DNA of 16,479 bases, taken from contig CAZBXB010000012.1 of assembly GCA_964496075.1 (NCBI GenBank), forward strand, positions 1-16,479, in the 5' to 3' direction. The stretch is from UBA1372 sp964496075 (GTDB taxonomy: Bacteria > Patescibacteriota > Microgenomatia > UBA12405). The translations under genes and the position numbers were made by a program. The notes under the pieces are model-generated. The model saw nothing but the letters and a program-made list of their open reading frames with translations, searched no databases and was not told the origin of the DNA. Positions 6,713 to 12,428 of this stretch are shown one piece after another. Position 1 is the first letter of the stretch. Every line of letters starts with the position of its first letter.

Positions 6713-6740
6713 TATTGTAAATTGAAAATTGTGAATTGGT
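6713..6740. repeat. TTTTCAA-type repeat, right flank of the S23 gene
   Basis: TTGTAAATTGAAAATTGTG and the following AATTGG are the reverse complement of the TTTTCAA unit series. The run lies directly upstream of the S23 start codon. With 6300-6340 it forms an imperfect inverted pair around the gene. Confidence 0.55.
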
Positions 6741-6746
6741 TATTTT

Positions 6747-7529
6747 TTAATAATTGGGTATGGCAGTAAAAGTAATGGCGGCTTGGTAGTTACCGGTGGA
6801 TTGAAAAGTGTCGATGTTGGCTTTGTAGGTAACCTGAATGGATCGATCTTTGACTGAATTGGCTTCGGAGGCGATGATTTGCTGGGTTTCACTAAGGGCA
6901 TAATTGGCAAATTGGCGATAATCATCTGTGGTGGGGAAATACTGTGAAGTACCAACGCCGGTAGGATTGGTATCGTCCAGACCGATGGCAGTCATGCCAA
7001 AGCCATAAGTGTCAGCTTGGGTCCAGGTATCTTCCTGGGACTCGGTAGCTAGACCATTGTCGCCGGTGACATCAGGAATGGTCTGACCTACTTCGTTTGC
7101 CAGCGAATGATTTTGGTGAGTCAGGATTTGATAACCTCGACCTGAAGGAGTAGAAATAGTTAAAGTATTGGTGTCGGTGGCGGGGATTTGGGGAACAAGG
7201 GTACCAAAATCGATAGTAAGGTCATCAATACTAAAACTGAAATTGTAAATCATATCATAAATATATTGAAAACCTGATTTGATGATAACGGAGCCATCGT
7301 ATTGGCCGGGGGCGTTTTGGCCAACGGTATCAGTCAGATTGTAGCTATCAGATGATTTCCGGCCTGAAGTGATATTAAAGTTGCCCCAGTCGATGATATA
7401 GGAGTCGGATTCGAAGTGTTGAGCCCAAGCAGAGCTTGGGAAATTCAAAACTCTAAACACTAAATTCGAAATAAATACAAATGACAGAAATAATAAAAGT
7501 TTTAAAAAATTTAATCTATTATATTTCAT
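6747..7529 (-). CDS. Secreted WxL-like surface protein (second copy)
   Basis: ATG 7529 is used (MKYNRLNFLKLLLFLSFVFI); it overlaps the last codons of the upstream gene by 11 bases, and a TTG at 7544 would add five residues. The signal peptide ends at about SAWA-Q. The start of the mature protein, HFESDSYIIDWGNFNITSGRKSSDSYNLTDTVGQ, has a repeat pattern common in secreted beta proteins of these bacteria. The C-terminal region (IDDLTIDFGTLVPQIPATDTNTLTISTPSGRGY to TGNYQAAITFTAIPNY) is a WxL-like beta-sandwich, parallel to the end of the protein at 3408-4910. Coupled to the membrane protein gene upstream. Confidence 0.75.
   Translation of the reverse strand: MKYNRLNFLKLLLFLSFVFISNLVFRVLNFPSSAWAQHFESDSYIIDWGNFNITSGRKSSDSYNLTDTVGQNAPGQYDGSVIIKSGFQYIYDMIYNFSFSIDDLTIDFGTLVPQIPATDTNTLTISTPSGRGYQILTHQNHSLANEVGQTIPDVTGDNGLATESQEDTWTQADTYGFGMTAIGLDDTNPTGVGTSQYFPTTDDYRQFANYALSETQQIIASEANSVKDRSIQVTYKANIDTFQSTGNYQAAITFTAIPNY
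7441..7484. repeat. TTCTAAA-type repeat in a signal-peptide coding region
   Basis: AAATTCAAAACTCTAAACAC and TAAATTCGAAATAAATAC resemble the runs at 3271-3325, 13176-13240 and 13330-13362. On the minus strand they encode the signal-peptide residues FVFISNLVFRVLNF. Confidence 0.6.
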
Positions 7530-8190
7530 CGGTTTTAGTGTCAATATCAGAGGCTAGTTTGGTGGCAGTTTTAAGTAAAGTTTTGGAGTTGTGACGGATA
7601 TCTTTTAGTTGTTGCTTTTGATTGTAGTCCAGCTTGGGGTTACTTAAAAGCTGGGAAGTAGTGTCTATAATAGTATTGATTTTGTTTTTGAAGGTGAGAG
7701 AGAACCAGAGGAAAAAGCCGGATTCGTGATAGCTGATTTGATCCTGATCGACTTCGATTTGAGCTTCTTTTTTAAGATTATCCTGGTTAAGATGAGCTAT
7801 ATAGTAGGCAAGGGGAGTAATGAGGGGCAGGGAAATAAGAGTTAAGACTGATTGGGGGGAATCAAGGGAATTGATAAGAAAAAGGGTAATGATAAGAGAG
7901 TAGCTAAGGGTAACAGTGGGGGGATAAAAGGAAGCCAGAGTGAAGATAAAAAAGTGGGTCAAGTAAAAGACAGGTGAGTTTAGGCCACCAGTGGTGAATA
8001 TTATAGTATTAATAAGATAAGACAGAGTTAGTAAGGATAAGCGTTTTTGTTTAAGAGATATAGCTAAGGTAATGATAGACAAAAGAGCAATGGCTTGGGG
8101 GGCATAGATTTTAGTTTGAGGGAAGAATAAAAAGATAGAAGAAATAAAAGGTCCCAGAGCAAGTTTTAATATCGGCAGGATTTGAGTCAT
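7519..8190 (-). CDS. Multi-pass membrane protein with histidine-kinase-like dimerisation helices, no kinase domain
   Basis: 223 residues. About five or six hydrophobic helices fill residues 1-150 (ALGPFISSIFLFF, AIALLSIITLAI, LSYLINTIIFTT, YLTHFFIFTLASF, LIITLFLIN, SLPLITPLAYYIAH). The cytoplasmic tail, about 155-220 (FSLTFKNKINTIIDTTSQLL, then NPKLDYNQKQQLKDIRHNSK, TLLKTATKLASDID), has the length and heptad pattern of a HisKA two-helix dimerisation domain, including the usual end ..NSKxLLxxxxxLxDID. The phospho-acceptor His is absent (the SHELRTPL position reads TFKNKINT) and there is no ATP-binding domain. It heads the WxL operon. It could be a signalling decoy, a scaffold or a relic. The HisKA relation is by pattern only. 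Confidence 0.6.
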   Translation of the reverse strand: MTQILPILKLALGPFISSIFLFFPQTKIYAPQAIALLSIITLAISLKQKRLSLLTLSYLINTIIFTTGGLNSPVFYLTHFFIFTLASFYPPTVTLSYSLIITLFLINSLDSPQSVLTLISLPLITPLAYYIAHLNQDNLKKEAQIEVDQDQISYHESGFFLWFSLTFKNKINTIIDTTSQLLSNPKLDYNQKQQLKDIRHNSKTLLKTATKLASDIDTKTDEI

Positions 8191-8196
8191 TTATTT

Positions 8197-8206
8197 ATTG
8201 TAAACT
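8197..8206. promoter_or_regulatory. Overlapping divergent -10 boxes in a 21-bp intergenic gap
   Basis: On the minus strand TACAAT (8202-8197) lies 6 bases before ATG 8190. On the plus strand TAAACT (8201-8206) lies 5 bases before ATG 8212. The two boxes share two bases. No convincing -35 is seen for either, so the -10 spacing is the only support. Confidence 0.45.
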
Positions 8207-8211
8207 GTTTT

Positions 8212-8856
8212 ATGCAAGGGAGGAAGTTGAGCTGGACAGATGTTTTTTTGGCGGTAGGCTTATCTTTGTTTATAGGAGGTTTGGCGCTTTTGATAAAACA
8301 ATCTAATTTTGGTGAAAGCCAAGCCGTGCCTGCCGGCAGGCAGGTGGAGTTAGTAAAGAATGGGGCAATTGGTGATACAGAAGTTAGTACAAAGTTAATT
8401 ATCGATATATCTGGGGGGGTGGTTGATCCGGGGGTGTATGAATTGATAAATGGAGATAGAGTTATAGATGTGTTGAGATTATGTGGAGGACTGTCTGCCG
8501 AGGCTGATAGAGATTGGGTAGAGGCAAATATAAATAAAGCCAGGCTGGTCAGAGATGGAGAGAAGATTTATATTCCCAAGACTGATGAGAATTTTCAATT
8601 TTCAAATTCCAATTTACAAAATGAAGAATCGCTGAAAACAAGTGTTTTGGGGAGCCAGACGGGTTTAATAAATTTAAATACAGCCACGGTGGAAGAATTG
8701 GATAAGCTACCCGGGATTGGGCCGGCTTTGGCGGGAAGAATTATTGATTATAGAACTGAAAATAATAGATTTGTCAGCATTGAAGAGATTAAGTTGGTGT
8801 CGGGGATTGGAGATAAAGTGTATGAGAATATTAAAGATTTAATAATGGTGAATTGA
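8212..8856 (+). CDS. comEA: ComEA-like DNA-binding competence protein
   Basis: 214 residues from ATG 8212 (a TTG at 8182 would add ten). A membrane anchor at about 9-28 (TDVFLAVGLSLFIGGLALLI) is followed by an SLBB-type domain (LIIDISGGVVDPGVYELING, then DRVIDVLRLCGGLSAEAD, GEKIYIP) and a C-terminal helix-hairpin-helix pair at about 152-214 (LINLNTATVEELDKLPGIG, ALAGRIIDYR, FVSIEEIKLVSGIGDKVYE). ComEA binds incoming double-stranded DNA outside the membrane and passes it to the ComEC channel, encoded next but one. Two repeat insertions lie in frame: a 16-base palindrome (VPAGRQ) just after the anchor and a TTTTCAA-type run (NFQFSNSNLQN) in the linker between the domains. Confidence 0.9.
   Translation: MQGRKLSWTDVFLAVGLSLFIGGLALLIKQSNFGESQAVPAGRQVELVKNGAIGDTEVSTKLIIDISGGVVDPGVYELINGDRVIDVLRLCGGLSAEADRDWVEANINKARLVRDGEKIYIPKTDENFQFSNSNLQNEESLKTSVLGSQTGLINLNTATVEELDKLPGIGPALAGRIIDYRTENNRFVSIEEIKLVSGIGDKVYENIKDLIMVN
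8327..8342. repeat. 16-base perfect palindrome, in frame in comEA
   Basis: TGCCTGCCGGCAGGCA is its own reverse complement and is identical to 12976-12991 inside leuS. Here it encodes part of VPAGRQV. It is far richer in GC than its surroundings. Confidence 0.85.
8590..8620. repeat. TTTTCAA-type repeat, in frame in comEA
   Basis: AATTTTCAATTTTCAAATTC then CAATTTACAAA. It encodes NFQFSNSNLQN in the linker between the SLBB and helix-hairpin-helix domains. Confidence 0.7.
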
Positions 8857-9452
8857 TAAAGATTTGGCATAGGAAATTAAATAGGTTGGTGACAGGTGAT
8901 TATTCGAGGCCGGGTTGGTATTTTGTGACGGTGTGTACCCAGAAGAGATGGCAGATTTTAGGTGAGATTAATAAAGAAAAAATGATATTAAACAAGGTTG
9001 GTTGTATGGTGAATGAAATAATTAGACAATTTAATAAATTTGGAAATGTCGTTGTCGATGTTTATTGTGTGATGCCAAACCATATACATATGGTTTTGAT
9101 TGTAGGGGCAGACCCCTGTGTCTGCCCTAAAAATGGATTGATTAACATGCCAGGGTCGATGATACGGAACATGCCAGGGTCGACACCCTCCAGAGGCGGG
9201 CAGGCGGGGTCGACCCCTACAGGAATAACAACAACATTGGGACAATATATTAAAAGATTTAAGACATTAACAACCAGGATTTATATAAAGAATGTCAGAA
9301 AAAACGGTTGGGAACCATTTAAAAAAAGGATTTGGCAAAGGAATTATTATGATCGGATTGTTAGGAATGAAGAGGAATTAAATAAAATTAGAAAATATAT
9401 AAAAGATAATCCCAAAATGTGGGATAGAGATAGAAATAATTTGAATATATGA
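8853..9452 (+). CDS. REP-associated tyrosine transposase (RAYT, Y1_Tnp family) with in-frame REP insert
   Basis: 199 residues of the IS200-like Y1 transposase fold, which nicks and joins single-stranded DNA through a tyrosine. The N-terminal core runs PGWYFVTVCTQKRWQILGEI, then DVYCVMPNHIHMVLI with the metal-binding H77-I-H79. The C-terminal part (LGQYIKRFKTLTTRIY, then WQRNYYDRIVRNEEELNKIR) holds Tyr165/166, one of them probably catalytic. Between the halves, residues about 84-127 (VGADPCVCPKNGLINMPGSM to PSRGGQAGSTPTGI) are not family sequence; they are REP-like hairpins and a direct repeat translated in frame. The TTG start overlaps the comEA stop by 4 bases (TTGA), and its stop overlaps the comEC start by 4 (ATGA). 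Other ATGs would remove the conserved N-terminal strand. Confidence 0.9.
   Translation: MIKIWHRKLNRLVTGDYSRPGWYFVTVCTQKRWQILGEINKEKMILNKVGCMVNEIIRQFNKFGNVVVDVYCVMPNHIHMVLIVGADPCVCPKNGLINMPGSMIRNMPGSTPSRGGQAGSTPTGITTTLGQYIKRFKTLTTRIYIKNVRKNGWEPFKKRIWQRNYYDRIVRNEEELNKIRKYIKDNPKMWDRDRNNLNI
9102..9127 (+). repeat. REP-like hairpin with GTAG head, inside the RAYT gene
   Basis: GTAG (9102-9105), then GGGCAGAC (9106-9113) paired with GTCTGCCC (9120-9127), loop CCCTGT. It encodes VGADPCVCP. Homologous to 555-579. Confidence 0.75.
9144..9183 (+). repeat. Direct repeat, 24-base period, inside the RAYT gene
   Basis: The 16 bases AACATGCCAGGGTCGA occur at 9144-9159 and again at 9168-9183. Translated they give NMPGS twice. 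Confidence 0.85.
9206..9220 (-). repeat. Second GTAG-headed palindrome, opposite orientation
   Basis: GGGGTCGACCCC (9206-9217) is a perfect palindrome and is followed by TAC, so the minus strand reads GTAGGGGTCGACCCC. With 9102-9127 it forms an inward-facing pair of GTAG-headed elements, the arrangement of a BIME. Confidence 0.65.
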
Positions 9453-10378
9453 AAAAAGAGTGGCAGAGAAATGTTTTATTTGGGGTGGGGATTATAGTGG
9501 TTTTGTTGATGTATAAGTTTGTAGAGAGGGATAGTTTGATAGTCTTTATGAAATCAGTATTGCCGGGAGACGTAGGTGGGCTTTTGGTAGGAATTGTGTT
9601 TGGAAGTAAGGACGCTATTAGCAAATATTGGTATGACATTTTTGTATCGGCAGGGGTGATACATGTGGTGGTGGCCTCCGGAAGCAATTTGTCGATAATT
9701 TCTAGCATCTTGATTAATGAAATAGCAAAAATTATGGGCAGAAGGAGGGCGATTGTGTTGGGGCTTGTGGCAGTCAGTTATTATATTAGCCTGGTTGGTT
9801 TTGAAGCACCGGTGGCTAGGGCATCAATAATACTACTTATATATTACTGGAGTCAGTTTTTGGGCAGGAAATTTAGTATGGTGTCAGCTTTAGTATTGAT
9901 GTTGTTTGTGATGGTATTAGTAGATTTGGATATGGTTTTGTCAGTGTCATTTTGGATGAGCCTGGTGGCGTTTGTGGCGGTGGTTAGTTGGGGGGAAATG
10001 TATAGAAAAAAGGGAGGTATATTGAATTTGTTTGGTTTAAATTTGTGGGTTAATTTATGGATATGGCCGATGACTAGTTTGGTGTTTGGTAAGGTAAATT
10101 GGCTTGGTTTAGTAGTTGGCCCTTTGGTATTGTTTGGGGTGGAGTATGTTTATGTGTTGGGATTGGTAGCAAGTGTGATGTATATAGTATCAAGAGGTCT
10201 GGCAAGCGGGGTGTTGATGTTGACGATGCCGTTTTTGAGTTATTTTTTGAAAGTGTGTCAGTGGTTTTCCAAATTAGGAGTGGGAGCGTGGAAATTAGAG
10301 TTTAATTGGTTTATGGTGGTAGGTTGGTATATGGTATTAATTTCTGTGTTATTAAAAAGAAAGCATAGTAATGGATAG
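9449..10378 (+). CDS. comEC: ComEC/Rec2 membrane channel domain (split gene, N-terminal half)
   Basis: 309 residues, almost all membrane helices. The Competence domain (PF03772) marks are present: IHVVVASGSNLSII (His72; the family reads GLxHxLAVSGLH), LVGFEAPVARASIILL (family G--PSV-RA, Arg124) and VSFWMSLVAFVAVVSWG (family LSFLASFGLV). The N-terminal DUF4131/OB part and the C-terminal beta-lactamase domain of full-length ComEC are absent; the latter is the next gene but separate. ComEC carries one DNA strand across the membrane during uptake. The start overlaps the RAYT stop by 4 bases, so translation is probably coupled. Confidence 0.9.
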   Translation: MKKEWQRNVLFGVGIIVVLLMYKFVERDSLIVFMKSVLPGDVGGLLVGIVFGSKDAISKYWYDIFVSAGVIHVVVASGSNLSIISSILINEIAKIMGRRRAIVLGLVAVSYYISLVGFEAPVARASIILLIYYWSQFLGRKFSMVSALVLMLFVMVLVDLDMVLSVSFWMSLVAFVAVVSWGEMYRKKGGILNLFGLNLWVNLWIWPMTSLVFGKVNWLGLVVGPLVLFGVEYVYVLGLVASVMYIVSRGLASGVLMLTMPFLSYFLKVCQWFSKLGVGAWKLEFNWFMVVGWYMVLISVLLKRKHSNG

Positions 10379-10414
10379 ATTAAATCAAATAAAATTTATT
10401 TATTTAATCCATCC
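10373..10414. other. Intercistronic stem-loop between the two comEC halves
   Basis: GGATAGATTAAAT (10373-10385) pairs with ATTTAATCCATCC (10402-10414) with one mismatch, and the AT-rich loop can pair further. It covers the stop codon of the channel gene. No T-tract follows, so processing or partial transcript control is more likely than termination. Confidence 0.5.
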
Positions 10415-10426
10415 AAACCAATATCA

Positions 10427-11206
10427 ATGAATAGAAAAGTGTTTTGGGCATTTGTGTTGGGGTCGCTAGTGGCGGTAGCGATTTGGTATATGGTGGCGGT
10501 AGTTAAATACAATAAAGGTAAGTTGGTATTTTGCGATGTAGGCCAAGGCAATGGGGTGATTTTAACCAAAGGTGAGTTTCAGTTGGTTTATGACACGGGG
10601 CCTAAGAATGGCAAGATGCTGGATTGCTTAGCTAAAAACATACCGTTTTGGGATAAGAGTTTGGAGGTGGTGATTGTGTCTCATTGGGATATTGATCACA
10701 GTGGAGGATTAGACGAGATTGATGACTATTACGTAATCGGCAAACTGTATGTCAGCCAAAGAAACGAACAATATATTTATTCAGAAACTTTAGCTTCAGA
10801 TGATATATTAAGATCTGATTGGATGGAGTTTAAAGTGCTATCAGTTGATAGCCAGGCGGAAGACAATTATGGATCGGTAGTTGGTCTTCTAACTATTGAT
10901 AAATTAAAAGTGTTACTGATGGGAGATGTACCAATGGAAGTGGAGCAGAGATTGGTGTGGAGAAAAATTTTGACTGATAAGGTTGATGTGATTTTAGTGG
11001 GCCATCATGGATCGAAAACATCAAGTTCAAATGAATTGTTGAAGTTGTTGACGGAGTTAAATCCAAATTTGCAGGCTGTGATAAGTGTAGGCAAAAATAG
11101 TTTTGGCCATCCGACAAAGGAAGTTTTGGATAGGTTAGAGAAATATGGAGTGGTTGTTAGGAGGACAGATAAAGAGGGAAGTATTAAATATAGTATAAAG
11201 ATATGA
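10427..11206 (+). CDS. ComEC-type metallo-beta-lactamase domain protein (split C-terminal half)
   Basis: 259 residues. A single N-terminal membrane helix (VFWAFVLGSLVAVAIWYMVAVV) puts the enzyme domain outside. The fold opens with LVFCDVGQGNGVILTKGEF and LVYDTGP. Metal motif SHWDIDHSGG gives H86, D88, D90 and H91 (family H-D-DH). Further ligands are in LLMGDVP, VGHHGSKTSSS and FGHPTKEVLDRLEKYG. This is the ComEC C-terminal domain, proposed to degrade the non-transported DNA strand, here a stand-alone gene 48 bases after the channel gene. The membrane helix would keep it next to the channel. Confidence 0.88.
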   Translation: MNRKVFWAFVLGSLVAVAIWYMVAVVKYNKGKLVFCDVGQGNGVILTKGEFQLVYDTGPKNGKMLDCLAKNIPFWDKSLEVVIVSHWDIDHSGGLDEIDDYYVIGKLYVSQRNEQYIYSETLASDDILRSDWMEFKVLSVDSQAEDNYGSVVGLLTIDKLKVLLMGDVPMEVEQRLVWRKILTDKVDVILVGHHGSKTSSSNELLKLLTELNPNLQAVISVGKNSFGHPTKEVLDRLEKYGVVVRRTDKEGSIKYSIKI

Positions 11207-11216
11207 AAACCGAGAG

Positions 11217-11245
11217 TTGACAATCGTCTAATAATCGTCTATTAT
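11217..11245 (+). promoter_or_regulatory. Consensus promoter of the Fic gene
   Basis: TTGACA (11217-11222), 17 bases, TATTAT (11240-11245). The predicted transcription start, about 11252, is within two bases of ATG 11254, so the mRNA would be leaderless or nearly so. Confidence 0.8.
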
Positions 11246-11253
11246 TTGTCTAT

Positions 11254-12288
11254 ATGTTTAATCCTAAATACACAATTACTGATCAATTATTGGCCAATAT
11301 TACCCAAATTAATAGACTTATAAGAGATTTAAACGATCGTCGATTTCCTAAAGTGGTTTTAGTTGAATTTGAAAAAAAAGCTCGGGAGATTTCAGCTCAT
11401 GCATCAACTAGTATAGAAGGTAATCCTTTGCCGTTGACAGATGTTAAAAGAATACTCAAATTAAAGCCAGCAAATATTGACGATACTGAAAAAGAAGTGA
11501 TTAATTACAACCAGGCTCTTGAATCACTGAACCAACTTTTAAAAACAAGTCAGTTGGAATTATCATTAAAACTGATTTTAGATATTCATAAGCAAATAAC
11601 CGATGGTCTTTTACCTCATTTTGATTCCGGTAAACTTCGACAAAGACCTGTTGTTGTAAATGACCCAAGAACTAAAAAAGTTGTTTATTTACCTCCGGAT
11701 GTAGGAAAGGTAAAAGGTCTTATGATTAATCTGATTAATTATGTAAAAAAGGCAAACGGTAATATTGATCCTCTCATTCTTGCCGGTATTTTTCATAAAC
11801 AAATGGTTATCATTCATCCGTTTATAGATGGTAATGGTAGGACTACTCGTTTGACTACAAAAGTATTGTTGGCCAAGATAGGATTGGATACTTTTAATTT
11901 ATTTAGTTTTGAAAATTACTACAATCAAAATGTGACCAAATATTTTCAGACAGTCGGAGAGTACGGAGATTATTATGACTTAGTAGAATCTATTGATTTT
12001 ACAATTTGGCTAGAATATTTTACAGGAGGATTAATTGATGAATTATTTCGGATTAAAAAATTATTACCGAAAATTGGTAATACCCCAGATACTCGATTAA
12101 AAAATCACCATCTTGAAATAATGAAATATATTAAACAAAACGGTTATATCAAAGATAATAATTATGCCAAATTGACAGATAGGGCTAAAGCTACGCGTGC
12201 TTTGGATTTTAAAAAACTTCTTGATTTGGAACTAATAGAACGCAAAGGTAAGGGCAAAGCTACTTATTACATCTTAAAAGAAAGCTGA
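11254..12288 (+). CDS. Fic-domain protein with N-terminal inhibitory motif and C-terminal winged helix
   Basis: 344 residues. Catalytic motif HPFIDGNGRTTR at 188-199 is complete; Fic enzymes use its His to transfer AMP or another nucleotide part from NTPs to protein Ser/Thr/Tyr. The N-terminal S51-T-S-I-E55-G motif is the class II inhibitory helix (S/T-xxx-E-G/N) whose Glu blocks the active site. A flap-like segment (KVVYLPPDVGKV) lies between them. The C-terminal roughly 70 residues (LEIMKYIKQNGYIKDNNYAK, then KATRALDFKKLLDLELIERK) form a winged helix, suggesting DNA binding and self-control. No partner antitoxin gene is next to it. The target is not predictable. Confidence 0.92.
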   Translation: MFNPKYTITDQLLANITQINRLIRDLNDRRFPKVVLVEFEKKAREISAHASTSIEGNPLPLTDVKRILKLKPANIDDTEKEVINYNQALESLNQLLKTSQLELSLKLILDIHKQITDGLLPHFDSGKLRQRPVVVNDPRTKKVVYLPPDVGKVKGLMINLINYVKKANGNIDPLILAGIFHKQMVIIHPFIDGNGRTTRLTTKVLLAKIGLDTFNLFSFENYYNQNVTKYFQTVGEYGDYYDLVESIDFTIWLEYFTGGLIDELFRIKKLLPKIGNTPDTRLKNHHLEIMKYIKQNGYIKDNNYAKLTDRAKATRALDFKKLLDLELIERKGKGKATYYILKES

Positions 12289-12318
12289 ATTTTGCCTCAG
12301 ATGATGCGTTTCGTTTAG

Positions 12319-12327
12319 TGATATAAT
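12319..12327 (+). promoter_or_regulatory. Extended -10 promoter of the leuS leader
   Basis: TGATATAAT: TG (12319-12320), one base, then a perfect TATAAT (12322-12327). No -35 at proper spacing, as is usual for extended -10 promoters. The predicted start at 12333-12334 coincides with the leader-peptide ATG. Confidence 0.75.
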
Positions 12328-12332
12328 TTGGT

Positions 12333-12368
12333 ATGTACAAAATAGTCGGTCTCCTACTTTTAAAATAA
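12333..12368 (+). CDS. Leucine-rich leader peptide of leuS
   Basis: Eleven codons: MYKIVGLLLLK. The four leucines at positions 7-10 are consecutive and use four different codons (CTC, CTA, CTT, TTA), so the ribosome would need several tRNA-Leu species to pass. It starts at the predicted 5' end of the transcript and ends 25 bases before the terminator stem of the leuS leader. This is the composition and place of a regulatory leader peptide like those of leu, his, thr and pheS operons. Its role would be to sense charged tRNA-Leu by translation speed. The assignment is inferred from architecture. Confidence 0.75.
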   Translation: MYKIVGLLLLK

Positions 12369-12415
12369 GTAAGGGGATTGATGTATTTTTGATCCCCGAG
12401 AAATCGGGGTTTTTT
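12348..12415 (+). promoter_or_regulatory. Transcription attenuator with mutually exclusive stems
   Basis: Four segments can be read. Segment 1, GGTCTCCT (12348-12355), lies on the Gly and first Leu codons; segment 2, AGGGGATT (12372-12379), follows the leader stop; 1:2 pair with three G-U. Segment 2 core GGGGAT (12373-12378) can instead pair with segment 3 ATCCCC (12392-12397). Segment 3 also gives CCCCGA, the 5' arm of the terminator. A ribosome stalled on Leu codons covers segment 1 and leaves 2 free for 2:3 (read-through). A ribosome at the stop codon covers 2, so the terminator forms. Confidence 0.75.
12394..12415 (+). terminator. Rho-independent terminator inside the leuS leader
   Basis: CCCCGA (12394-12399), GAAA tetraloop, TCGGGG (12404-12409), then six T. 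It lies only 13 bases before the leuS start, so it must be conditional if leuS is expressed from the promoter at 12319. Confidence 0.88.
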
Positions 12416-12428
12416 AATGTAAAAAACA

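Noticed and set aside
9144..9183. CRISPR-like repeats
   Set aside because: Only two 16-base copies with 8-base spacing, inside a transposase gene; no array.
10463..10481. TCGCTA/TAGCGA hairpin in the beta-lactamase gene
   Set aside because: Short, within Ala/Val codons of the membrane helix, and no regulatory context; likely chance.
12328..12428. T-box riboswitch before leuS
   Set aside because: The leader is only about 95 bases and I see no T-box core motif or stem I; the Leu-codon ORF explains the terminator better.
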